A stretch of DNA of 64,000 nucleotides from Sphingomonadales bacterium (GTDB lineage Bacteria > Pseudomonadota > Alphaproteobacteria > Sphingomonadales > Sphingomonadaceae), in contig JANYGX010000009.1 in assembly GCA_025362295.1 (NCBI GenBank), positions 62,001 to 126,000 on the forward strand, written 5' to 3'. Shown here in pieces: positions 1 through 10,249 of this stretch. The position numbers and the translations under genes were made by a program. Numbering within the stretch: the stretch's first letter is position 1; every line of letters begins with the position of its first letter. The notes under the pieces are model-generated. The model did no database searches and was not told where the DNA came from. It saw only the letters and a program-made list of their open reading frames with translations.

Positions 1-2
1 TT

Positions 3-2252
3 TTATTTTTGGCCAGCATGGTCGCGCTCATCAGCTTTTCCGCAAATGATCCATCGTGGAACACGGCCTCAGCGGGGCCGACATCAAATTGGCTGGGCGC
101 CGTGGGGGCATACACCTCAGATGCTTTGTTGCAATGGCTTGGACTTGCGGCTGTGGCGCTGGTGTTGCCGATTGGTGTCTGGGGGTTGCGGTTGATGCGC
201 AACAATGCGCATGAAGAGCAGCCTCTTTTGCCCAGAAATCGTGCGCGACTTGGTTGGCTGGTGCTGGCGATTGTGTTGCTGGCAACCGGGCTTGGCCTGC
301 TGCCGCAAACAGCCCCTTTTGTTGCACCCGTGCTCAGCGGCTGGGGTGGCAGCCTTGGCGGCATCATGCGCAGCATGTTTGCTGGCATATTTGCGCGCGC
401 TGAATGGATGCAATGGCTCTGGACACCAGCGCTGGTGCTATTGCCGGCAGGCTTGGTTGCCTTGCTTTGGGCACTGGCGTTTGAACGACAAAGCTTTGAC
501 GGTGTCGCGCATCTGTTTAAAGCCATGGGACGTGCCGTGCGCCGACGGGTTCAACCGGAGCTGGCTGATGGTGATGATGTTGATGATGACGATGTGCCGG
601 AGCCATTGAAGGGCAGCAACGGCCCCAGACCAAAAGTGCGGCGCGAACCCGGCATGGCAGAACCAAACCCCCGCGTTGTCACAAAAACCGAGAGCACCAA
701 GCGAGGCCAGCGCGAAAGCAAGGAGCGCCAGGGTGCGCTTGCCCTTGGCGATGATTATGTGCTCCCGTCGCTTGATCTCCTCACCATACCACCCAAAGAG
801 CGTGCCAAATCGCTCGACAGTGCCGCGCTTGAAAAAAATGCCCGTTTTCTGGAAACCGTGTTGCAGGATTTTGGTGTCGATGGCCGTATAGTCGAGGTGC
901 GCCCCGGCCCAGTGGTAACCCTCTATGAACTGGAACCCGCTCCTGGCATCAAGGCCTCGCGCATTATTGGCCTTGCTGATGATATTGCGCGCTCGATGAG
1001 TGCAATCTCGGCGCGCGTTGCTGTTATCCCTGGTCGCAATGTGATTGGCATTGAGCTTCCCAACAAAAACCGCGACACGGTGTATCTGCGCGACCTGATG
1101 GCGAGCGACGCGTTTGAGGCGGTGAAGGGCCCGCTGCCGCTGGTGCTTGGAAAAAATATTTCTGGCGAACCCGTCATTGCTGATCTTGCCCCGATGCCGC
1201 ATTTGCTGATTGCCGGTGCCACTGGTGCTGGTAAATCTGTTGGCCTCAATGCTATGATTTTATCGCTGCTCTACCGGCTCACCCCGCGCCAATGCCGTTT
1301 TATCATGATCGATCCAAAAATGCTGGAACTGTCGATTTATGACGGGATCCCGCATCTTTTGGCACCCGTTGTCACAGAGCCAAAAAAAGCCATCGTGGCA
1401 TTGAAGTGGGCCGTGCGGGAAATGGATGAACGCTACGGCCGCATGTCAAAACTCGCTGTGCGCAACATTGCCCAGTTCAACGACCGCGTGCGGGAAGCCA
1501 AAAACCGTGGCCAGTCACTCTCTCGCAAAGTCCACACCGGCTATGATGATGGCGGCAAGCCGATTTATGAAGAGCAGCTGTTTGACTTTGAAGAATTGCC
1601 ACTGCTGGTGGTGATTGTCGATGAGCTTGCGGATCTGATGATGGTGGCCGGCAAGGAGATTGAATTCCTGATTCAGCGGCTGGCGCAAAAAGCCCGCGCG
1701 GCGGGTATTCACCTGATCCTTGCCACACAGCGCCCATCGGTGGATGTGATCACTGGCGTGATCAAGGCCAATCTGCCAACGCGGGTATCTTTTGCAGTGA
1801 CATCAAAAATCGACAGCCGCACCATTCTCAATGAACAGGGTGCCGAGCAACTGCTGGGGCGAGGCGACATGCTCTACATGCAGGGTGGACGTTTGTTGCA
1901 GCGTGTACACGGGCCACTGGTATCCGAAAGCGAAGTTGAAAAAGTGGCAGACCACTGGCGCGGACAGGGCATGCCGGATTATCTTGATCAGGTGACTGAA
2001 GACCCTGAAGAAGACGGCGCTCGGCTGGGTGATGAGGCTGCTGAAAAGGGGGATGATCTGCTGTCGCGCGCCGTCGAGGTGGTGGCATCTGAACAGAAAG
2101 CCTCAACCAGTTTCATTCAACGGCATTTGCGCATTGGCTATAACAACGCCGCGCGGTTAATGGATCAGATGGAAAAGCTTGGCTATATTTCATCGCCGGA
2201 TCATGTGGGGCGGCGTGAGGTGCTGATTGATGAAGATGGTGGGCGGCGGTGA
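3..2252 (+). CDS. ftsK: DNA translocase FtsK, 5' end cut by window
   Basis: Septum-located DNA pump that clears and aligns chromosome termini at division. The frame is open to the left window edge, so the true start is outside. Numbering from the TTG at 9, hydrophobic segments lie near residues 38-56, 80-100 and 138-155, followed by a charged linker. The motor domain has Walker A GATGAGKS at 403-410 and Walker B VIVDEL around 538. The C-terminal winged helix (about 685-745, with FIQRHLRIGYNNAARLMD) is the KOPS-reading gamma domain. The stop overlaps a possible GTG of the following lolA frame. FtsK-lolA adjacency is common in Alphaproteobacteria. Confidence 0.97.
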   Translation, partial: LFLASMVALISFSANDPSWNTASAGPTSNWLGAVGAYTSDALLQWLGLAAVALVLPIGVWGLRLMRNNAHEEQPLLPRNRARLGWLVLAIVLLATGLGLLPQTAPFVAPVLSGWGGSLGGIMRSMFAGIFARAEWMQWLWTPALVLLPAGLVALLWALAFERQSFDGVAHLFKAMGRAVRRRVQPELADGDDVDDDDVPEPLKGSNGPRPKVRREPGMAEPNPRVVTKTESTKRGQRESKERQGALALGDDYVLPSLDLLTIPPKERAKSLDSAALEKNARFLETVLQDFGVDGRIVEVRPGPVVTLYELEPAPGIKASRIIGLADDIARSMSAISARVAVIPGRNVIGIELPNKNRDTVYLRDLMASDAFEAVKGPLPLVLGKNISGEPVIADLAPMPHLLIAGATGAGKSVGLNAMILSLLYRLTPRQCRFIMIDPKMLELSIYDGIPHLLAPVVTEPKKAIVALKWAVREMDERYGRMSKLAVRNIAQFNDRVREAKNRGQSLSRKVHTGYDDGGKPIYEEQLFDFEELPLLVVIVDELADLMMVAGKEIEFLIQRLAQKARAAGIHLILATQRPSVDVITGVIKANLPTRVSFAVTSKIDSRTILNEQGAEQLLGRGDMLYMQGGRLLQRVHGPLVSESEVEKVADHWRGQGMPDYLDQVTEDPEEDGARLGDEAAEKGDDLLSRAVEVVASEQKASTSFIQRHLRIGYNNAARLMDQMEKLGYISSPDHVGRREVLIDEDGGRR

Positions 2253-2275
2253 GGGACTTTTTATTGGCATCGAGT

Positions 2276-2391
2276 CCTCACCCCTTGCAGGGGCGGATAT
2301 GCAGACTTAGTGAGCGCTTGATTGGTGCGCTTGGTCGAAGTTGGAGAGTGGTTTGCCGCGTGAAGTGCCCCCCTCTCGCAAGGGGAGAGAG
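2276..2391. repeat. palindromic repeat family A, copy 1 (overlaps lolA 5' end)
   Basis: This copy shares blocks with the elements at 37927-38108 and 41250-41358: a CCTTGC(A/G)GGG start, GCAGACTTAG, a variable hairpin middle, TCGAAGTTGGAGAG, GTGAAG and a CCCTCTC...GAGAG end. It lies between the ftsK stop and the hydrophobic core of the LolA signal peptide. Confidence 0.75.
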
Positions 2392-3055
2392 AACGTTTTT
2401 TATCTTATTATTTTTGTTTCCGACCTTTACCCCTACGCACGCCGCCCCTCTTCCTTCCGTAACCCTCACCCCGTCTCAGCAAGCCACCGACTCCCGCTCG
2501 CTGGACGATGTTATCACTTGGCTTAAAAGTGTGACCACCATGGTGGCGGATTTCAAGCAAACCACCAGCGCTGGCAAAATCAGCCACGGTAAAATGACAC
2601 TGGCGCGGCCCGGCAAGGTGCGGTTTGAATATGAACCAAGCGTGCCAGTACTGGTGGTGGCGGATGGTGGCTCGCTGTATGTGGTTGATTACGGCAATGC
2701 CAGTGTGCAGCGCTGGCCGATCAAGAACTCGCCGCTTTCAGTGCTGCTCGATCCCAAAGCTGACATCAAGCGGGTTGCCAGAGTGGTGGAAACTGGCCCG
2801 GCAGCCATGCCAGGCTACACCACGGTTGAGGCCACCGACCCGAAGCGACCGCAATATGGCACCATCACGCTATATTTTGCCAACACACCGGGCACAGCCG
2901 GCAATGTGACACTGTCCGCTTGGCGGGTGCTGGATGCGCAGGGCAACACAACGACGATACAGCTGGAGAATTCCAGGCTGAATGGCCCGGTTGCCGAGGG
3001 GGCTTTTGCCTATAAAGATCCCCGACACACTCAGCCGGGTGGCAGAACACACTAA
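2360..3055 (+). CDS. lolA: outer-membrane lipoprotein carrier LolA
   Basis: Periplasmic chaperone that carries lipoproteins from LolCDE to the outer membrane. The body matches the LolA fold: VADFKQTTSAGKISHGKMTLARP-type N-terminal strands, the RFEYE segment and KNSPLSVLLDP. The frame is open from a GTG at 2249 overlapping ftsK, but that would place about 45 odd residues before the signal peptide. I chose the GTG at 2360 because it gives a normal signal peptide (basic RGER, then a FFILLFLF core, cut near THA-AP). A GGAGAG lies about 12 nt upstream. Both the ribosome site and the n-region fall inside a family A repeat. The start is the uncertain part; the identity is firm. Confidence 0.88.
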   Translation: MKCPPLARGERTFFILLFLFPTFTPTHAAPLPSVTLTPSQQATDSRSLDDVITWLKSVTTMVADFKQTTSAGKISHGKMTLARPGKVRFEYEPSVPVLVVADGGSLYVVDYGNASVQRWPIKNSPLSVLLDPKADIKRVARVVETGPAAMPGYTTVEATDPKRPQYGTITLYFANTPGTAGNVTLSAWRVLDAQGNTTTIQLENSRLNGPVAEGAFAYKDPRHTQPGGRTH

Positions 3056-3075
3056 AACAGTCTATAAAATAGAAC

Positions 3076-3110
3076 GAATCGTTTCACTAACGTTTTATTA
3101 ACCACGAATC
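3076..3110 (+). promoter_or_regulatory. CtrA-like box flanked by two GANTC sites
   Basis: CTAA-N7-TTAACC at 3087-3103 is one base off the TTAA-N7-TTAAC CtrA consensus. GAATC sites, targets of the CcrM methylase and the GcrA regulator, sit at 3076-3080 and 3106-3110. The next gene starts at 3125. Regulation by this system is inferred from the motifs only. Confidence 0.5.
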
Positions 3111-3124
3111 TGTCATAGCAGGGT

Positions 3125-3931
3125 ATGACTGGGACAACGCACATCACAATAGCAGAATTGCCACGTTGCCCCATGGCCTGGACGCCGCTTGGTATCATTG
3201 CATTGTGCGCAACCATGCTCCCCACAGTGGCGCGCGCGGCAGGTTTGGGGACGATTGTAGCCCTGCTGGTGGGCGCTCAACCACAGCCATTGGCTCAACG
3301 GCCAGAGATTGCCATGCTTACGCCTGAGCCCGGGCCGGTTGCAACGCTGGAAACGCCTTCTCCCATGTTAGCGCATCCGCTTTACGATGAAAGCGTTGAT
3401 GCCGCTGGCACAGCGACAGCCATGACCGGCATCAGCATTATCAATGCACTGCCAAAAACCCCGCCCAGTGACACGGCAAAACTTGTGGCGCTGGTTATAG
3501 AGACCTTGCCACATGTTATGGCGGAACCATCCGGTGAGGCGCTCTGCCTCACCAACGCTGTCTACTTTGAAGCGCGTTCGGAACCACTCGATGGACAGCT
3601 GGCTGTGGCGCAAGTGGTGCTCGACCGGCTGACGGATCCGCGCTTCCCGAAAACCATTTGTGGTGTGGTCTATGAGCATCACCCCGGCACCTCGGCCTGG
3701 GCTTGCCAGTTCTCGTTCAGCTGCGATAACATCCCTGATGTGGTCAATGACCAGAAAAGCTGGCTGATCGCCAAGGCCATCGCCTGGATTGCCAATGAGC
3801 GCCGTGTGTCAGATGTCACCGGCGGCAAGGCCACCCACTACCACTCCATCGTTGTCGCCCCTGAATGGTCGTACAACATGCCGCGTACGCGCGGCATTGG
3901 GCGGCATTTGTTTTATCACGAGCCGATGTAG
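3125..3931 (+). CDS. cell wall hydrolase, SleB/CwlJ family
   Basis: Predicted exported peptidoglycan hydrolase of the Hydrolase_2 (SleB C-terminal) family. An N-terminal hydrophobic stretch (about 16-40, ending VARAAG) is a likely signal peptide or anchor. A proline-rich linker follows to about residue 135. The catalytic domain then begins with LCLTNAVYFEARSEP, including the conserved Glu, and has CQFSFSCD and a THYHS...PEWS ending typical of the family. Proteins of this family in non-sporulating Alphaproteobacteria are thought to remodel the wall. A second Met at 3173 is a possible alternative start. The upstream CtrA-like box suggests cell-cycle control. Confidence 0.88.
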   Translation: MTGTTHITIAELPRCPMAWTPLGIIALCATMLPTVARAAGLGTIVALLVGAQPQPLAQRPEIAMLTPEPGPVATLETPSPMLAHPLYDESVDAAGTATAMTGISIINALPKTPPSDTAKLVALVIETLPHVMAEPSGEALCLTNAVYFEARSEPLDGQLAVAQVVLDRLTDPRFPKTICGVVYEHHPGTSAWACQFSFSCDNIPDVVNDQKSWLIAKAIAWIANERRVSDVTGGKATHYHSIVVAPEWSYNMPRTRGIGRHLFYHEPM

Positions 3932-4043
3932 GGCCGCTGTTTGCCTTCAAGCCCGATAGCCTGTGCGGCCAATTTACTCATTGTGTTACTGTGTGCGGAT
4001 GGGCTAGAAGCGCACTAAATAACGAATATTAATATGAGAATTT

Positions 4044-4592
4044 ATGGCCGAACCTCTGCATCCCGAGCTCGAAAATCCGCGCAGGCGGGATTTTATTCAT
4101 GTCGCCACAGGGGCCTTTGTGGCCACAGGCGCTGCCATGGTTGTTTATCCTTTCATTCAGCAAATGAATCCATCGGCTGATGTCCTGGCTATGGCAACGG
4201 TCGAGGTTGATTTGTCAAAGTTGCAGCCCGGGCAGGGTATGAAGGTTAAATGGCAGGGCAAACCGGTGCTGATTCGCTACCGTACACCGGCTGAAATATC
4301 AGATGCAATTAAGGCTGATACTGCCGATCTGCGCGATCCTGAAAAAGATGCAGCGCGCGTGAAAGCCGAGCACCCGAATTTCCTTATCGCCGTCGGCGTG
4401 TGCACCCATCTTGGTTGTGTACCACTTGGCGCTGCATCCGGCGAAACACGCGGCGAATACGGCGGTTTTTACTGCCCGTGTCACGGCTCTGTTTATGATA
4501 CATCGGGCCGTATCCGCAAGGGTCCAGCACCCAAAAATCTTGAAGTGCCCAAATATGCCTTCAAGTCCCCGACAGTCGTCGAAATCGGTTAA
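4044..4592 (+). CDS. petA: ubiquinol-cytochrome c reductase Rieske iron-sulfur subunit
   Basis: First gene of the bc1 complex (complex III) operon. It carries the 2Fe-2S cluster that takes an electron from ubiquinol and passes it to cytochrome c1. A twin-arginine-like RRRDF motif precedes the single membrane anchor (about 20-40). The cluster-binding boxes CTHLGC (about 120-125) and CPCHG (about 144-148) are intact with the usual spacing. At 182 residues it has normal bacterial length. petB follows 11 nt downstream. Confidence 0.97.
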   Translation: MAEPLHPELENPRRRDFIHVATGAFVATGAAMVVYPFIQQMNPSADVLAMATVEVDLSKLQPGQGMKVKWQGKPVLIRYRTPAEISDAIKADTADLRDPEKDAARVKAEHPNFLIAVGVCTHLGCVPLGAASGETRGEYGGFYCPCHGSVYDTSGRIRKGPAPKNLEVPKYAFKSPTVVEIG

Positions 4593-4603
4593 GGAACGTT
4601 ATC

Positions 4604-5872
4604 ATGGCAATGGACTGGATGGTTGACTATCAACCCAAAAGCGGCATTTCAAAGTGGATTGACCAGCGCCTGCCGCTGCCACGACTCGTCTACAACACAT
4701 TGGGTGGTTACCCGACACCAAAAAACCTGAACTATTTCTGGAACTTCGGATCACTGGCCGGTATGTTCTTGGTGATCCAGATTGTCACCGGCATTGTGCT
4801 CGCCATGCATTACAGCGCCAACACGCTGGTGGCGTTCAACAGCGTCGAGCACATCATGCGCGATGTGAATTATGGCTGGCTGATCCGTTATTTGCACATG
4901 AACGGTGCCAGCTTCTTTTTCGTCGTCGTCTACATTCATATTTTCCGCGGATTATATTATGGTTCTTACAAGGAACCGCGTGAAATGTTGTGGATACTGG
5001 GTGTGGTCATCATGCTGTTGATGATGGCAACGGCTTTCATGGGTTATGTGCTGAAATGGGGCCAGATGAGCTTTTGGGGCGCCAAGGTCATCACCGGTTT
5101 GTTTTCGGCCATTCCGCTGATCGGCACATCTATTCAGACCCTGCTGGTTGGTGGGCCAGTGCCGGATAATTATACCCTGAACCGGTTTTTCTCGCTGCAT
5201 TATCTGTTGCCATTTGTGATTGTGGGTGTGGTTATCCTGCACATCTGGGCGCTCCACATTCCGGGTTCGAACAATCCGCTTGGTATTGATGTGAAAGGGC
5301 CACAGGATACGGTGTCGTTTCATCCGTATTATACCATCAAGGATTTGTTTGGTGTCTGTGTGGCCTTGTTCATTTTCTGCATCTTTGTCTTCTTCACACC
5401 AGATTTGCTGGGTGATCCGGACAACTCGATTATGGCAAACCCGATGGCAACGCCGGCCCATATCAAACCCGAATGGTATTTTTGGCCTTTCTACGGCATC
5501 CTGCGCGCCTTCACGTTTGATTTTTTTGGCATTCCAGCGAAACTATGGGGGGTGCTTGCCATGTTCAGCTCCATTCTCTTGCTGTTCGTGTTGCCTTGGC
5601 TGGACAATTCGCCAGTCCGGTCCGCTAACTTCCGGCCTATCTATCGTCAGATGTTCATCGTTTTTGTGATCGATATATTGGTGCTCGGCTGGTGTGGCGG
5701 CTCTCCGGCCGCTGAGCCTTATGTGATTATCAGCCGCTTTGCGACAGCTTACTATTTCATCCACTTTTTGGTGCTGGTGCCAATCGTTGCCCGTCTTGAA
5801 ACACCTGTTTCCCTGCCCAAGAGCATCGGCACACCAGTGCTCAATTACGGCAATTTGCAACCTGCTGAATAA
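4604..5872 (+). CDS. petB: cytochrome b of the bc1 complex
   Basis: Membrane subunit that binds two b hemes and both quinone sites. At 422 residues it is a full-length (unsplit) proteobacterial cytochrome b. It has eight predicted helices, heme-ligand histidines in helices B and D (HYSANT and [12 protein letters not shown] regions; LHIWALH and LPF regions), and the PEWYFWPFY Qo-site motif around residue 290. It lies in the petABC operon, with petC 12 nt downstream. Confidence 0.97.
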   Translation: MAMDWMVDYQPKSGISKWIDQRLPLPRLVYNTLGGYPTPKNLNYFWNFGSLAGMFLVIQIVTGIVLAMHYSANTLVAFNSVEHIMRDVNYGWLIRYLHMNGASFFFVVVYIHIFRGLYYGSYKEPREMLWILGVVIMLLMMATAFMGYVLKWGQMSFWGAKVITGLFSAIPLIGTSIQTLLVGGPVPDNYTLNRFFSLHYLLPFVIVGVVILHIWALHIPGSNNPLGIDVKGPQDTVSFHPYYTIKDLFGVCVALFIFCIFVFFTPDLLGDPDNSIMANPMATPAHIKPEWYFWPFYGILRAFTFDFFGIPAKLWGVLAMFSSILLLFVLPWLDNSPVRSANFRPIYRQMFIVFVIDILVLGWCGGSPAAEPYVIISRFATAYYFIHFLVLVPIVARLETPVSLPKSIGTPVLNYGNLQPAE

Positions 5873-5884
5873 TGAGGGTCTGTC

Positions 5885-6748
5885 ATGTTTAAATTAGGGG
5901 CGTTTTTTGCCGGTCTGGGCTTTGCAGCCGCTGTGCTTTGGGGCATCTGGAATTACGAAGGCCTCGCTTATCCTGATGCCGTAAAGCAATTGCATGCCAA
6001 ACCAAAAGAGGTTGTGTTTGCCAACGACGGCGCCTTCGGCAGCTATGATCTCGCCCAATTACAGCGTGGGTTTGCAGTTTACAAAGGCGTGTGTTCATCA
6101 TGTCATTCGATGAAGCTTGTCTCCTTTAATGCCATGCGCGATCTGGGTTATTCTGAAGCACAGGTAAAGGCTTTGGCCAAAACTTATGACGTTGCCAGCA
6201 TTGATGATAAGGGCGAACCAACCACGCGCAAAGGCTTGCCATCGGACAATTTTCCGGGACCATATGCGAATGATGAGGCAGCGCGTGCTGCCAACAACGG
6301 GGCTTTGCCGCCTGATATGTCTTTGCTTGCCAGCGCGCGCGAAGAGGGCCCACGCTACATTTACTCACTGATCACGGGGTACGCTGCTAACAACACAGCG
6401 CATTACAAGCAGCTGGATGAAACCACAGACAGCTCTGGGCACAAAACCAAACTTGAAAAACTGGTGAAGTACGAAACACCGGACGGTAAATATTACAACC
6501 CGTATTTTTCGAACCTCAACATCTCCATGCCGCCGCCACTGGCTGCGGATGGTCTGGTAGACTACACAGACGGCACGAAAGCCACGCGCGAACAGATGGC
6601 CAAAGATGTGTCTGCGTTCCTCACCTGGACATCCGAGCCAAAACTGGAGGCGCGCAAGCGTATGGGAACCAATGTTCTGGCATTTCTGGCTGTGTTGATT
6701 GTGCTCACATATCTGAGCAAACGCAAAATATGGGCTAACATAAAATAG
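5885..6748 (+). CDS. petC: cytochrome c1 of the bc1 complex
   Basis: Covalent-heme subunit that passes electrons from the Rieske protein to soluble cytochrome c. An N-terminal hydrophobic segment (about 4-22) is the signal or anchor. The heme site is CSSCH at about 70-74. A Met ligand is expected in the NISMPPPLAADGLVDY region, and a C-terminal anchor (FLAVLIVLTYLS) is followed by basic residues. Its 287 residues match the family. It ends the petABC operon; no obvious terminator is visible in the 160 nt before ligA. Confidence 0.96.
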   Translation: MFKLGAFFAGLGFAAAVLWGIWNYEGLAYPDAVKQLHAKPKEVVFANDGAFGSYDLAQLQRGFAVYKGVCSSCHSMKLVSFNAMRDLGYSEAQVKALAKTYDVASIDDKGEPTTRKGLPSDNFPGPYANDEAARAANNGALPPDMSLLASAREEGPRYIYSLITGYAANNTAHYKQLDETTDSSGHKTKLEKLVKYETPDGKYYNPYFSNLNISMPPPLAADGLVDYTDGTKATREQMAKDVSAFLTWTSEPKLEARKRMGTNVLAFLAVLIVLTYLSKRKIWANIK

Positions 6749-6905
6749 TGAGCCAGAAGCGGGTAAAGCTTGTTTTGGCAATAACTGGCTTCAGGTTACC
6801 CAGTGTGAATTGATCGTGGGAGGCAATGCGCGGCAGCAATGCTCTCTGGCACCATCGGCATTAAATAATCTATATAAGGCTGATATGAGACAGTCTGACC
6901 GATAA

Positions 6906-8975
<2,070 letters not shown>

Positions 8976-9142
8976 GCGGTCAAGCCATTGCACTGCATTG
9001 ATTGCATTTATTAAGAGTTTATTACATGCATTTATTGCATACCAGAGATGTATAATAACAGACTACTCAAAATGCTGCAGTGCACCTAGATTGTGGCTAT
9101 CTGATCTTAATACAATTGATCAGACATTTTAGGAGAACGATC

Positions 9143-9340
9143 ATGTCATCTGCAGCCGCCCGCACAGCCTTTGTAACGTCTTACCAGACATACCCAAAGC
9201 CAGTGCAACACACTGATCTTGCAGCCGCAAACGATGCGGCACGGTCAGAGGTGCGTAAGCCAAAACCAAGCCGTCTGTTTCGCGCTATGCAAAACAGCGC
9301 GCCAGAAATGATGAAAATCATGCCTTTTTGGCGTCCATAA
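9143..9340 (+). CDS. 65-residue hypothetical protein
   Basis: The ATG at 9143 has a good ribosome site (AGGAGA, 6 nt upstream), and the frame ends just before a strong hairpin. Translation begins MSSAAARTAFVTSYQ and ends MKIMPFWRP. It is basic, with no membrane segment or signal peptide and an SRLFRAMQ amphipathic stretch near residue 48. A TATAAT-like -10 lies near 9050 in an AT-rich 167-nt upstream region. I do not recognise the family. The ribosome site plus terminator make it a credible gene. Confidence 0.6.
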   Translation: MSSAAARTAFVTSYQTYPKPVQHTDLAAANDAARSEVRKPKPSRLFRAMQNSAPEMMKIMPFWRP

Positions 9341-9368
9341 TATAAACAAACGTTTTGTTTATATTTTT
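9341..9368. terminator. hairpin terminator between convergent genes
   Basis: TATAAACAAA at 9341-9350 pairs exactly with TTTGTTTATA at 9354-9363 over a 3-nt loop, followed by a T run. The prmA stop codon on the minus strand lies inside it. It probably ends the small gene at 9143 and may act in both directions. Confidence 0.65.
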
Positions 9369-10249
9369 CGCAGGCACACTGTCGGCCAGTCACCCTTGCG
9401 GTGACTGCTGACACGGCGAAAACCCCTCGACTCATACGCTTTTGATACAGCTGTCGCCTGATGCACCAGCAGACCGGCCAAAACCAGAATGCCGCCCGTT
9501 GAGACGCCTGCAGCAATGCCACCCGCCATGTGGATAAGCGGCCCGGCCAGAATGTTGGCAATCAGCAAATCATAGGGTCCGCGCTGTTTGAGCGACCGAT
9601 GCGCCATGCCGGGCGCTGCTACAAGGTGCAGTTCGCCGCGACGCTGGCCGACAGCCATGCGATTGACCCGCGCGTTATCAAGCGCCACATCCACGGCCAC
9701 CACATCAATATCGGATGCACTCACCCAAGCGGTCGGCCATAATTTTTTTGCGGCAAACGCCAGAATGCCAGACCCTGTGCCAAGATCGAGAATGTTGGTA
9801 AAGTGTCTGCGCTTGGCGAGCTGATCAAGCGTCCACAAACACCCGTGTGTGGTGTAATGACTACCGGTGCCGAAGGCCTGTCCAGCTTCAATATGAAGTG
9901 CATGACTTCCCGCTGGCACGGTGTGCGCAAAACTTTCCGTGTGTACATAAAACCGGCCAACATGAATGGGCGGCAGGCTTTGCTGGCTTAGCGTCACCCA
10001 GTCCTGTGGCACGATGCGATCCAACCTTGCATCGCTGCGCTTTGAATTTTGCACACAGGTGAGCACGGCGGCAATAGTGTTTGCGTCTGGTTTGTGTTCA
10101 AAATAGCCCTCCAGTTGCCAGCGCTCATCATCGCGGTCATCAATCTGGCTGACCGTGAGCGTGGCCGCTTCAAACATCGCCTCTGACGCTTCAAACGCAA
10201 CAGCATCAGCGTGGGTGCACGCTATGGTGAGCTTCCAGGAGTCTGCCAT
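9359..10249 (-). CDS. prmA: ribosomal protein L11 methyltransferase PrmA
   Basis: SAM-dependent enzyme that trimethylates ribosomal protein L11. The Rossmann motif I ILDLGTGSGILAFAA (about residue 160) and the LLIANILAGPL post-motif are diagnostic. I start it at the ATG at 10249, which shares one base with the stop of the upstream helicase gene; a GTG one codon earlier is also possible. The N-terminal L11-recognition domain is present. The helicase-prmA pair is likely one transcript. Confidence 0.93.
   Translation of the reverse strand: MADSWKLTIACTHADAVAFEASEAMFEAATLTVSQIDDRDDERWQLEGYFEHKPDANTIAAVLTCVQNSKRSDARLDRIVPQDWVTLSQQSLPPIHVGRFYVHTESFAHTVPAGSHALHIEAGQAFGTGSHYTTHGCLWTLDQLAKRRHFTNILDLGTGSGILAFAAKKLWPTAWVSASDIDVVAVDVALDNARVNRMAVGQRRGELHLVAAPGMAHRSLKQRGPYDLLIANILAGPLIHMAGGIAAGVSTGGILVLAGLLVHQATAVSKAYESRGFRRVSSHRKGDWPTVCLRKI

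Noticed and set aside
438-1202. A 254-codon minus-strand frame opposite ftsK.
   Set aside because: It is a shadow of a conserved gene, with no domain or start signal.
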